This document shows, one piece after another, positions 24,700 to 33,504 of a DNA stretch of 37,407 nucleotides; position 1 is the first letter of the stretch; each line of letters opens with the position of its first letter. The translations under genes were made by a program, and so were the position numbers. The DNA is from Planctomycetota bacterium (GTDB taxonomy: Bacteria; Planctomycetota; Brocadiia; Brocadiales; Brocadiaceae), in contig JAHFOX010000010.1 in the NCBI GenBank assembly GCA_023261445.1, forward strand, positions 1-37,407, read 5' to 3'. The notes under the pieces were generated by a model that saw only the letters and a program-made list of their open reading frames with translations, was not told the DNA's origin and made no database searches.

Positions 24700-25776
24700 A
24701 TGTTGCTTTCAGTATTTAACGAGAAGAAAGAAGCCATTATTCCTCATTCTAAGCCAACGATTAACGAAGAAGATGTTGTTGCCGTCTCAAACACGCTTCG
24801 TTCAGGAAATATTGCACAACGGGAGATGGTAGAAAAATTTGAGCGTGAAATAGCCAATTATATTGGTTTAAAAGGTGGCGTTGCAACATCCTCTGGTTCT
24901 ACAGCCCTCCACTTAGCCTTGCTTGCATTAGATGTTACAAAAAAGGACGCAGTAGCCATTCCAAGTTATGTATGCACAGCGGTTCTGAATGCCGTTAATT
25001 ACATCGGCGCTTCCCCAGTCCTGATAGACATCCATCCCGATACGCTTAATCTGGATGTAGAGGATTTAAAAAGAAAACTAACCAGGCATGTCAGAGCCAT
25101 TATTGTTCCACATGCATTTGGTCTTCCTGCAGATATTGAAGAAATTACGGGACTGGGCATTCCTGTGGTTGAAGATTGTGCCCAATCTATCGGCGCTACT
25201 TACAAAAATAAGAAGGTTGGCTCATTTGGCAATGTCTCTGTTTTCTCATTTTATGCCACTAAGGTAATTACCACAAGTGAAGGAGGAATGGTGGCTTCAA
25301 ACTCAAATGAGCTTTTGGGAAAAGTAAGAGACCTAAAGGATTATGACAATAAAGAGAATTACATTACACGATATAATTATAAAATGACCGACATTCAGGC
25401 ATCATTGGGACTTTCACAACTGAAAAGATTAAATCAGTTTATTGAAATACGCCGAAGCATTGCCCAAAGGTATACTGACGAACTTAAAGATTTCTGTGCC
25501 TTGCCAATCAATCACAAAAGTGACAGTAAACACATATATTATCGCTATATAATCAAGCTGCGCAGAGATGTAGAAGGTTTTCTGAAATTGTCGAAGGAGA
25601 AGGGTATAAACTGTGAGAGACCCATATTCAAGCCTTTGCATAAATATCTTAATTTATCAGGTTTCCCCAACACAGATAGTGTCTGGAAGCGGGCGGTATC
25701 AATTCCTATCTATCCAACACTTACAGAAGAAAATATAAAAACTATCATTGAATTCGTTAAAAGCTGTAAACCATAA
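24700..25776 (+). CDS. DegT/DnrJ/EryC1/StrS family sugar aminotransferase
   Basis: The PLP enzyme installs an amino group on a nucleotide-linked keto-sugar. Homology begins at IPHSKPTINEEDVVAVSN. The ORF track extends to a TTG at 24487, adding some 71 residues of cysteine-rich, low-quality sequence unlike the family, so I start at the ATG at 24700 (358 residues), although that ATG has no clear ribosome binding site. Key features are GGVATSSGSTALHLAL (phosphate pocket), PVVEDCAQSIGATYKNKKVG (PLP-ring aspartate region) and FSFYATKVITTSEGGMV, where the lysine forms the Schiff base. The C-terminal part (RYNYKMTDIQASLGLSQL) is complete. The gene lies between the deacetylase and the lipid-carrier transferase in a glycan cluster. 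Confidence 0.9.
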   Translation: MLLSVFNEKKEAIIPHSKPTINEEDVVAVSNTLRSGNIAQREMVEKFEREIANYIGLKGGVATSSGSTALHLALLALDVTKKDAVAIPSYVCTAVLNAVNYIGASPVLIDIHPDTLNLDVEDLKRKLTRHVRAIIVPHAFGLPADIEEITGLGIPVVEDCAQSIGATYKNKKVGSFGNVSVFSFYATKVITTSEGGMVASNSNELLGKVRDLKDYDNKENYITRYNYKMTDIQASLGLSQLKRLNQFIEIRRSIAQRYTDELKDFCALPINHKSDSKHIYYRYIIKLRRDVEGFLKLSKEKGINCERPIFKPLHKYLNLSGFPNTDSVWKRAVSIPIYPTLTEENIKTIIEFVKSCKP

Positions 25777-25791
25777 AATTTACATAGGAAA

Positions 25792-26952
25792 ATGTTAAAG
25801 TATTTTGTGGAAGCCAAAAGCGCAATTCGTATCTATTCGGTAGGTATTCTTTTTTCCCTTGCCTTTCTACTGATTCCGGGGGTGCAAAGGCATTTTGATT
25901 CCAATCATGTTCTCTGGCTCTATATTCTGTTGTTTTCTTATATAATCGCCAATGTCACCACGCCGGCGGTAAAGTTCATTGCGACTCGTTTCAATGTAGT
26001 TGATAAACCCGGAGGGCGCAAGATTCATTCCAATGCCACACCTCTTATGGGGGGGCTGGCAGTTTACATCGCCTTTGCTGTCACTATTATCCACAATGAC
26101 GTTTACTCGCCTGAATTAAAAGGCGTTGCCGTAGGCGCAACGATTGTTTTTATAATGGGACTTATTGACGATATAAAATCACTGCCGGCGATATTAAAAC
26201 TGATTGTTCAGTTGGTTGCCACGTATGTTATGATACGTTACGGCGTTGTCGCAGATTTTTTGCCAAACGTATGGTGGGGGAAATTCTTTGAGATAGTGAT
26301 TACAATGCTTTGGGTAATAGGTATCACTAATTCTCTAAATTTCTTTGACGGCATGGATGGACTGGCAACAGGATTAGTCATTGTAAGTGCCTTATTTATG
26401 GGGATGCTTGCTATTCAATCCAAACAACAGTATTTAATGTATCTTTCTATCGCGCTAGTGGGCAGCGGACTTGGGTTTCTTCCATATAATTTCAGATATA
26501 AGCAATGCGCCAGTATTTTTCTGGGTGATGGAGGCAGCACCTTTATGGGATTCACGCTTGCAAGCCTGACAATTATGGGTGGATGGGGAGCCACGGAACC
26601 TATTAAAGCGTATGCCATGCCTATACTCATTCTGGGAATATTCATATTTGACATGCTTTATACCACGGCTACAAGAATTAAAAATAAGCAAATTTCTGAT
26701 TTTGGCGAATGGTTAAGTTTTACAGGAAAGGATCACATGCATCATCGCCTTGAGAAGTTGGGATTTACAAGGAAGCAGGCCGTTTTTTTTATACTGCTCA
26801 TTTCAGCTACGCTTGGTTTAAGCGCCCTCGTATTGAGAAATGGAAACACGCTTGATGCCTTGTTGCTTCTGCTACACGCCGTCCTGATCTATCTTGTCAT
26901 TGTAATTCTCATGATACGAAGAAAGAATAAAAACAATGCAGCAAGCACTTAA
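25792..26952 (+). CDS. WecA/MraY family undecaprenyl-phosphate sugar-1-phosphate transferase
   Basis: 386 residues with about ten membrane helices. It moves a sugar-1-phosphate (often GlcNAc) from a UDP-sugar to undecaprenyl phosphate, the first step in a lipid-linked glycan. Motifs in order are DKPGGRKIHSNATPLMGG, MGLIDDIKSLPA (acidic pair), NFFDGMDGLATG, FLGDGGSTFMGF and the cytoplasmic HMHHRLEKLGFTRKQ loop. The sequence around the last loop is of the WecA/TagO type rather than MraY. An AGGAAA site precedes the start, and the aminotransferase ends 15 bases upstream. It is the likely membrane entry point for the sugar built by the preceding genes. Confidence 0.92.
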   Translation: MLKYFVEAKSAIRIYSVGILFSLAFLLIPGVQRHFDSNHVLWLYILLFSYIIANVTTPAVKFIATRFNVVDKPGGRKIHSNATPLMGGLAVYIAFAVTIIHNDVYSPELKGVAVGATIVFIMGLIDDIKSLPAILKLIVQLVATYVMIRYGVVADFLPNVWWGKFFEIVITMLWVIGITNSLNFFDGMDGLATGLVIVSALFMGMLAIQSKQQYLMYLSIALVGSGLGFLPYNFRYKQCASIFLGDGGSTFMGFTLASLTIMGGWGATEPIKAYAMPILILGIFIFDMLYTTATRIKNKQISDFGEWLSFTGKDHMHHRLEKLGFTRKQAVFFILLISATLGLSALVLRNGNTLDALLLLLHAVLIYLVIVILMIRRKNKNNAAST

Positions 26953-27319
26953 TATTTCATCTTCCACTATTTGCCAAATTAAAGATTAAAGAGTTTTGGA
27001 TAGTCATAAAAAGAAATTCATAGTGGCGCATAATTTCTTACTCCCGTAAGTTCAGAGTAGCGGTACACCCTTAACTTCCTATTCTTTCCTGTTATCTCAT
27101 GTCCAATTTTGTGTGCATAGTGTACCACCCCCGAACTGCATGATACTTGCGCTTACATATCCTTATGTGATAGACTTTCTTTTATTATCGTTTCTTATGT
27201 TGCAATGTGTATTATAAAGCATTTTCAAATGCGATATACTGCAATTAATAATATTGCTTTTTGTAAATACAATAACTTTCTTCTTCCGTTTACTATGGTA
27301 AAGTGTTCCGGGTAAAAAT
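26953..27319. other. Intergenic spacer, about 370 bases
   Basis: No coding frame is evident. The only structure I can see is a small CTTAC-TCCC-GTAAG hairpin near 27040. A promoter for the following gene is expected here, but no convincing -35/-10 pair stands out. I see no repeat shared with the other spacers. Confidence 0.55.
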
Positions 27320-29770
27320 ATGCAAACAAAGTCAATCCGTAGTTTTTTATTACTGTGTATTGCCGCAATTGGCTGTTATGCAACCATTGCACAGGTTATA
27401 TTGATTCGAGAATTTCTGAATGTCTTTTATGGCAGTGAATTATGTTTGGGTATAGTGTTTGGGGCATGGTTTCTTGGTATTGCAACTGGTGCATTTGTTG
27501 GTGCAAAAGTTGAGCATAACTTTAAGTATGCGTTCAACGTTTTTATTGTTACGTTGTTAGTTATGTGTTTTGTATTACCCTTCCAGATTGTTTCTGTGCG
27601 TGGCATACGCGGTGTTTTGGGTGTTGGAGTTGGGGAGTACGTTTCTATATTGCCGCTGTTTTTCACTTCTTTTGGCTTAATAATGCCGTTTAGTTTTATT
27701 ATAGGTTTTATATTTCCATTTTCTTCGAAAGTTATTCGCGCCGCCCACACAGATGGCGCAGTGGATATTGGCATTGTTTACATCGCGGAGTCCATAGGCA
27801 GTCTTATTGGCGGGCTTACGTTTTCGTTTTACATGGTATCGAGGTTTTGTCCATTTGAAATTATTACATTGTTGAATGTAATTGTATTAATTTTTTTAAC
27901 TCTTTCAATTTTTCTCTCTCTAAAAAATAGAAAAGTTCGTTCTGGTCAAAAAGAAGATAAGGCGGTAAACAGATGGCTTGGCTTTGTTTCGCTGGGGTTA
28001 CTGTTGATCGTTATAACGATTTGGTTTTCTTCGATACCTGACAGGGTTGAGGCATTATCTGCGAAAATGCGGTGGAGTACATTGAACCCGCAAATTGAAT
28101 TGATAGCCTCAGCAGATTCAAAATACCAACATATAGACATAGGGAGGCAGTCTCAGCAATATAGTATTTATATTAATGGTCAATATGCGTCGGCATTTCC
28201 TAATGAATATGAATACGCCCAGGTTGCCCATCTGGTTATGGCGCAGCACCCATCCCCGAAACACGTCCTTTTGATTGGTTGTGGGCTAGGCGGATTTCTT
28301 TCGGAAATGCTTCTGTATCCAATTGAAAAACTTGATTATGTGGAACTAGACCAAAACCTACTGCACACTGCCGAAAAATATCTAACATCCTCTGACAAGC
28401 AAGCGCTGACCGATAGGCGCGTGACTGTATATCATCAAGACGGTCGTTATTACGTAAAAAACACGTCAATAAAAAACCACTATGATATTATTCTGATAAA
28501 TATACCTGATCCGTCAACTGCCTTCCTGAATCGTTTTTATACACTCGAATTTTATAAAGAAACGCAAGACATTTTAAAAGCAGATGGTGTTTTAGCCACC
28601 TCTGTTAGTTCGGCAGTAACCTATATTGGCAAGGAAGTTGGAAGTTATACGGGTTCTCTGTATCGCACACTGCATAGGGGATTCCAGCATGTACTGGTAA
28701 CACCGGGTCAGACTAATTTTTATTTTGCATGCAATGAGGATGGAATCATTACCCTGAACATTGAAACCCTCATGAAGCGATACAAAGAACATCAGATAAA
28801 TTCTGATTACTTTACAGAACATCTTTTCTATACCCTTCTTCAACCAGAACAGGTTAAATTTATAGAAACACAACTAAATCAGAGAAAAGACCTGCTCATC
28901 AATACCGATGCGAAACCTGTTACTTATTTTCTAAGCCTTGTATTGTGGGATTCCCTTACAGGCGGGCGTTTGCACGGTTTACTCCGCAAATTGAAGGATA
29001 TGGGATTACAATCGTTTTTAATTCCTATTATAATTGCTTTAGCTGGAAGGATAATCTACGTTGTTTTGAGGCAACCTGAACGTTTTAACTTTTATTGTAC
29101 AAAGCAGCTTAAAGTAAACTGCCTAATTGCGGTGGCAACAACAGGGTTTGCAGGCATTGCATTTGAAATTGTAATCCTCTATGCCTTTCAAAATATCTAT
29201 GGTTATATTTATGAGAGAATGGGCGTTATTGTTGCTGTTTTTATGATTGGGCTTGCACTCGGCGGCTATATTGCAAACCGAATCATCCAAACAACCATTC
29301 GCAGAAGCCGTCTCCAGGCGGAGACTAGCAATGTTTCAATGTTATACGAAACGGCACAGTTGTCTATGGGAGCTGGCTCATACCGATGGATAAATATTCT
29401 GATGCTTTTTGAAGGGATTATTGGATTATATGCTATCATTCTGCCATTCATAATCAAGGCGTTGTCATTTTATTCAATATTGGCTGAGGTTGGGTTGGTT
29501 TGTTTAATTGGAGTGGGAGGGATATTAACGGGCATTGAGTTTCCGCTTGTTAATAAAATATTTATGCAATGCAATAAAGATGTTGCTATATCCGCAGGGA
29601 CAACGAATGGCGCCGACCATATCGGCGCCTTTCTGGGGGCAATACTAACAGGGGTTGTTTTTTTGCCTCTTCTTGGTGTGTTCGGGGCTTGCCTTATTTT
29701 AGCCGCACTAAATATATCAAGCTTAATCTTGATAGCAATATTTAAGGCGAAAACATTGAATGTAAGATAA
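27320..29770 (+). CDS. Membrane-fused spermidine synthase-like protein
   Basis: 816 residues in three parts: N-terminal membrane helices (about 1-240), a cytosolic SAM-binding spermidine synthase-like domain (about 255-470) and more helices (about 600-810). The middle has HVLLIGCGLGGFLSEML (SAM/dcSAM loop), YVELDQNLLHTA and VYHQDGRYYVKN. At the catalytic site, where true spermidine synthases read D-x-x-D-P, this protein has INIPDP, so the catalytic aspartate is replaced by asparagine. Such fusions are common in planctomycetes and deltaproteobacteria and their substrate is unknown; a transporter or small-molecule alkyl transfer role is possible. The gene stands alone, with spacers on both sides. 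Confidence 0.85.
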   Translation: MQTKSIRSFLLLCIAAIGCYATIAQVILIREFLNVFYGSELCLGIVFGAWFLGIATGAFVGAKVEHNFKYAFNVFIVTLLVMCFVLPFQIVSVRGIRGVLGVGVGEYVSILPLFFTSFGLIMPFSFIIGFIFPFSSKVIRAAHTDGAVDIGIVYIAESIGSLIGGLTFSFYMVSRFCPFEIITLLNVIVLIFLTLSIFLSLKNRKVRSGQKEDKAVNRWLGFVSLGLLLIVITIWFSSIPDRVEALSAKMRWSTLNPQIELIASADSKYQHIDIGRQSQQYSIYINGQYASAFPNEYEYAQVAHLVMAQHPSPKHVLLIGCGLGGFLSEMLLYPIEKLDYVELDQNLLHTAEKYLTSSDKQALTDRRVTVYHQDGRYYVKNTSIKNHYDIILINIPDPSTAFLNRFYTLEFYKETQDILKADGVLATSVSSAVTYIGKEVGSYTGSLYRTLHRGFQHVLVTPGQTNFYFACNEDGIITLNIETLMKRYKEHQINSDYFTEHLFYTLLQPEQVKFIETQLNQRKDLLINTDAKPVTYFLSLVLWDSLTGGRLHGLLRKLKDMGLQSFLIPIIIALAGRIIYVVLRQPERFNFYCTKQLKVNCLIAVATTGFAGIAFEIVILYAFQNIYGYIYERMGVIVAVFMIGLALGGYIANRIIQTTIRRSRLQAETSNVSMLYETAQLSMGAGSYRWINILMLFEGIIGLYAIILPFIIKALSFYSILAEVGLVCLIGVGGILTGIEFPLVNKIFMQCNKDVAISAGTTNGADHIGAFLGAILTGVVFLPLLGVFGACLILAALNISSLILIAIFKAKTLNVR

Positions 29771-29884
29771 GGTTTGTTGAGATACGGCTGTATAAAATAC
29801 TTGTTTTGTTGATGTAAAACGTGTATGCTTTGATTATTAGAATTTTCGTAAAATGTTTAAGTTCAAATGAAAAGGAGTTGTTTA

Positions 29885-30661
29885 ATGAAAAGATTTGTGA
29901 CATCACTATTTTTGGTTTTGCCCTTAGTATCTGTAGTTTTCTTGCACAGTGTATTCGCTGATTCTAAAAAGCCCGCCAGTCCGCCTCCTGAGCAAGTATA
30001 TATGAAAGAAAAACCAGATGCGCCTTCACAAGATGCGAATTCTCTTTCTGGTAAAATTGTGGAGACGATGAATAGCGGCGGTTATACATATCTTTGCATA
30101 GAAAAGGATGGTAAAAAAACATGGGTAGCTGTGCTGGAAATGAAAGTGGCCGTTGGGCAGGAAATCTCTTTACAGCCGGGTTATGAAATGGTCAATTTCA
30201 CGAGTAAGACACTTAACCGAACGTTTGATAAAATTATTTTTTCTACTGGACCAGCATCAGATCAAGGCGCAGGAGATACAAAGGACTTCCACGGCAAAAC
30301 AATGAGCAAAGGTACAGAAGTGGCTGTAAATGAGAAAATAAGTGTTGAAAAGGCTTCGGGTAAGGATGCGTATACTATTGCTGAACTTTATGCAAAAAGC
30401 GTTGAACTCGACAAGAAAAACATTGTGGTAAGGGGTAAGGTTGTCAAAGTATCATCTGGAATTATGGGGAAGAATTGGCTGCACATTCAGGACGGAAGCG
30501 GAAATCAGAAGGATAGTAGCAATGACCTTGTTGTGACGTCACAAGATATAGCTTCAGTTGGTGATGTTGTAACAGCAACAGGGACTTTATTTAAAGACAA
30601 GGACTTCGGGAGCGGTTACAAGTATGATGTAATAGTGGAACAGGCAAATATTAAAAAATAA
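29885..30661 (+). CDS. Secreted two-domain OB-fold protein (NrfJ-like plus nucleic-acid-binding-like OB)
   Basis: 258 residues from the ATG at 29885, chosen because AAAGGAG precedes it; the ORF-track start at 29867 overlaps that site. A signal peptide (LFLVLPLVSVVFLHS, cleavage near VFA-DSK) exports it. The first module (about 45-125) reads GKIVETMNSGGYTYLCIEKD and TWVAVLEMKVAVGQ, similar to small periplasmic proteins annotated as NrfJ-related. The second (about 165-255) is an OB fold with IVVRGKVVKVSSGIMGKNW and LHIQDGSG. No catalytic residues can be named. Proteins of this kind are often found near cytochrome or respiratory genes, but here the neighbours do not say which. Confidence 0.75.
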   Translation: MKRFVTSLFLVLPLVSVVFLHSVFADSKKPASPPPEQVYMKEKPDAPSQDANSLSGKIVETMNSGGYTYLCIEKDGKKTWVAVLEMKVAVGQEISLQPGYEMVNFTSKTLNRTFDKIIFSTGPASDQGAGDTKDFHGKTMSKGTEVAVNEKISVEKASGKDAYTIAELYAKSVELDKKNIVVRGKVVKVSSGIMGKNWLHIQDGSGNQKDSSNDLVVTSQDIASVGDVVTATGTLFKDKDFGSGYKYDVIVEQANIKK

Positions 30662-30708
30662 CATCAAACTTGCCAAATTCTTTCAATTGATATTTTATTG
30701 CACTGTGT

Positions 30709-31851
30709 TCAAGACCATATACCCGGTATAGGTCTATCACAATCTTCACACTTATTATCTTTAAGATGGTTCTCTAATATTGAAAAACCTGACCGTTTTA
30801 TTACGACATGCTGGCAGTGTGGACAGTATGTATTCTCGCCTTCATGCCCCGGTACATTGCCCACGTAAGGGAAATGAAGTCCTGTATCAAGCGCAATTTT
30901 TCTAGCCATTTCCAGCGTCTTTAGTGGTGTTGGCGGCAGGTTTTTGATTTTGTATGTAGGATGAAAGCGTGTGAAATGAACTGGAACATCTTGTCCAAGA
31001 TTTTCCTTAATCCATGCACACATTTCCCGAAATTCCTTTTCACTATCGTTGAGTGTTGGCACGACTAACATAACAATCTCAAACCATATCCCAATCTTTT
31101 TTAGATTTATTAGTGTGTCTAGGACGGGCTTTAATTCGCCTGAACAGGTCTCCTGATAAAATTTTTCGGTAAAACCTTTTAGGTCAATCTTTACTGCGCT
31201 CAGGTGTTGGCACAACCCAGCTAAAGGTTTTTCCTGAATGTAGCCGTTCGATATCATCACGCTTTTAATGCCGTGTTTATTGCCCAGTTGGGCTGTATCA
31301 AACATATATTCATAAAAGACCACTGGCTCGGAATAGGTATAGGCAATGGTTTGGCTACCGCTTGCCCTTGCCTCCTTTACTACATCTTCTGGCGTAAGCA
31401 TAATACTTTCAATCTGCTCAGGTCTATATTGTGAAATCTGCCAATTTTGGCAAAACTTACACTCAACATTACATCCTGCGGTGGCTAGTGAATAAGCCTT
31501 TGTGGCGGGCAAATAGTGAAATAAAGGTTTTTTTTCGACTGGGTCTATATTCAAAGCGCAGACGCGTGAATGTACTAAGGTGTAGTAAGTGCCGTCTCGA
31601 TTTTCTCGCACACCACAATAACCGCGCTCCATATCGGCAATAGTGCATTTGCGTGGGCAAAGTTCACATTCCACCCGCAGGTCTTCAAGTTTCTTGTAAT
31701 GCATGGCTTCCTTTACAGGAAACCCCTGATTAACACCCCTGAGCGTTTCGGGCGTATAAATGTCCTCCGCCCATGCCGAAAGCTTATTTCCAAGGCAAAG
31801 ACTGCATGCGCCGAGCAATCCCGCTTTTAATAATGACCTTCTGTTAATCAT
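30709..31851 (-). CDS. amrS: AmmeMemoRadiSam system radical SAM enzyme with twin-arginine signal
   Basis: 380 residues. The radical SAM cluster is CNVECKFC (Cys127, 131, 134), preceded by a cysteine-rich lead CELCPRKC...GYCG (62-79) typical of this PflA-like group. The C-terminus has a zinc-ribbon-like pair, CPHC...CEDC. The function of the AmmeMemoRadiSam group is not settled. The N-terminus is odd: NRRSLLKAGLLGACSLCLG fits a Tat signal (twin arginine, hydrophobic stretch), with LGAC as a possible lipobox. SAM is cytosolic, so an exported radical SAM enzyme is unexpected. The AMMECR1 and MEMO partners are not in this window. It is transcribed opposite to its neighbours and has its own promoter region. 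Confidence 0.85.
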   Translation of the reverse strand: MINRRSLLKAGLLGACSLCLGNKLSAWAEDIYTPETLRGVNQGFPVKEAMHYKKLEDLRVECELCPRKCTIADMERGYCGVRENRDGTYYTLVHSRVCALNIDPVEKKPLFHYLPATKAYSLATAGCNVECKFCQNWQISQYRPEQIESIMLTPEDVVKEARASGSQTIAYTYSEPVVFYEYMFDTAQLGNKHGIKSVMISNGYIQEKPLAGLCQHLSAVKIDLKGFTEKFYQETCSGELKPVLDTLINLKKIGIWFEIVMLVVPTLNDSEKEFREMCAWIKENLGQDVPVHFTRFHPTYKIKNLPPTPLKTLEMARKIALDTGLHFPYVGNVPGHEGENTYCPHCQHVVIKRSGFSILENHLKDNKCEDCDRPIPGIWS

Positions 31852-32069
31852 AATACACCGTAGGTAAGAACTATAGAGTTCAGGAGTCGGAATGCGGAGG
31901 CAAGTTTTTTAAATATGCTCCAACTCCGAATGCTTATTTTAATTAATTATATTGCTATTGTATTTGTATGTCAAGCTATACATAATAATGGTCAAAGTAA
32001 CAGGATAAAGGCTGAGTATTTGATATACAGGAATAAGAAAAGAAGTTCATTACATGGGGCAGTTTTGGT

Positions 32070-32807
32070 ATGGAATCTTTATACGAAGAAGTTGCAAGTT
32101 TATTGGTTAAGCAAAAACAGTGTGTTGCGCTGACCGGCGCTGGTATTTCATTGGAGAGCGGCATACCTACTTTCAGAGAAAAAGGCGGACTATGGGAAAA
32201 GTACGATCCAATGGTATATGCCTCAATTGATGTGTTTAGAAAAGACCCCTCAAAATACTGGTCGTTACGGGACTATTTTATTAAGGACTACGACAAGTAT
32301 CAGCCAAATAAAGCTCATTATGCTTTAAAGGATTTGGAGGATATGGGAATAGTGAGATGTGTGATAACACAGAACATTGATGGTCTGCATAAAAAGGCTG
32401 GAAGCAAAAATGTAGTTGAGATTCACGGAAGCATTAGGGAGATTTATTGCACTAAATGCGGCAAGGAGTATGAAGCGCCGCATATCCCTGATGGTATTCC
32501 GCCTTATTGCCTATGTGGTGGCGTCCTCAAACCGAACACTATCTTATTTGGCGAGGAGTTGCCGCAGGATGCGCTTTTGAAGGCAAGAAACGAATCCATG
32601 TCATGCAAAACCATGCTTCTCGTTGGCACTTCTGCCATTGTTTATCCGGCGGCATCCTTACCTAACACTGCGAAACAGAACGGAGCAAAGATTGTAGAGA
32701 TTAACATCGAGGAAGCTTTTTCAGATGCAGATTATTTCATAAAGGAAAAGGCAGGCACGGCCCTTCCTAAAATTGTTGAGGAGATACGAATAATTGACAA
32801 ACATTGA
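32070..32807 (+). CDS. Sir2 family NAD-dependent protein deacylase
   Basis: 245 residues. It removes acyl groups from lysine side chains using NAD, releasing nicotinamide. Motifs: ALTGAGISLESGIPTFRE (NAD-binding GAGxS loop), ITQNIDGLHKKAG, the catalytic His in VEIHGS, a zinc site CTKCGKEYE with CLCGG, ILFGEELP and LLVGTSAIVYPAA. The second zinc pair reads CLCG instead of the usual CxxC, but one more cysteine is close by. Cytoplasmic and of typical bacterial length. Nicotinamide produced here could, after deamidation, enter the salvage pathway of pncB and nadE encoded in this window. Confidence 0.94.
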   Translation: MESLYEEVASLLVKQKQCVALTGAGISLESGIPTFREKGGLWEKYDPMVYASIDVFRKDPSKYWSLRDYFIKDYDKYQPNKAHYALKDLEDMGIVRCVITQNIDGLHKKAGSKNVVEIHGSIREIYCTKCGKEYEAPHIPDGIPPYCLCGGVLKPNTILFGEELPQDALLKARNESMSCKTMLLVGTSAIVYPAASLPNTAKQNGAKIVEINIEEAFSDADYFIKEKAGTALPKIVEEIRIIDKH

Positions 32808-32886
32808 CATTAATTTGATGTATGCAAGGAATTCCAAAGACAAGCTGGTTTGAACCTGTTCATATAGGTATTTCAATTTTAGGATT

Positions 32887-33363
32887 ATGACATCAGGTCA
32901 TTTAAAATTCATAGCAGATGCCATGCTTGGCAGACTTGCAAAGTGGCTGAGACTGCTTGGATACGATGTGGTCTATGAATCTTCTATCTCTGATGACGAT
33001 CTTATTGCCATGGCACTTAAAGAACATCGCATAATATTGACAATGGACAGGAAATTGACGGAACGCAAGTCAGCGAGAAATTCGCTCTGTATCAAGAGTG
33101 ATGACTATAAAGAACAACTTAGAGAGGTTATCAGGCAATATAGTATTGATTACAAGTCCGATATTTTTACGAGATGTTTATCTTGTAACGTGCGATTAGA
33201 TTGTGTCGAAAAGAAAAAAATAAAGGACAGGATACAACCGTATGTTTACTCGACGCAGGATAAATTCTACGTCTGTCCGCAATGCAATCAAATCTACTGG
33301 GCTGGCACTCATAGAGTTAAAATACTAGAGATATTAGATGAAATACTGAAGAATAGAAATTAG
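32887..33363 (+). CDS. Mut7-C RNase domain protein (PIN-like)
   Basis: 158 residues. The N-terminal part, KFIADAMLGRLAKWLRLLGYD, and the LTMDRKL motif define the Mut7-C (PF01927) PIN-like domain, whose acidic residues are thought to act on RNA. The C-terminal third has two zinc-ribbon-like cysteine pairs, CLSCNVRL and CPQCNQIYWAGTH, as in the full-length bacterial family. Activity in bacteria is little studied. The start follows AGGA at good spacing. It lies 79 bases after the Sir2 gene on the same strand and may belong to that transcript. Confidence 0.9.
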   Translation: MTSGHLKFIADAMLGRLAKWLRLLGYDVVYESSISDDDLIAMALKEHRIILTMDRKLTERKSARNSLCIKSDDYKEQLREVIRQYSIDYKSDIFTRCLSCNVRLDCVEKKKIKDRIQPYVYSTQDKFYVCPQCNQIYWAGTHRVKILEILDEILKNRN

Positions 33364-33504
33364 AATGCGTATGGTAAAAAACAGATTAATGCCCTATTCC
33401 AACCGTTTCCGACTTATATTTGACAATTTTCTGGCGGTTTTGTATAGTTAAACAGGTCAGTTAAGTCCAATTACGAAAATAATATGTTTGAATGAGATAG
33501 TACA

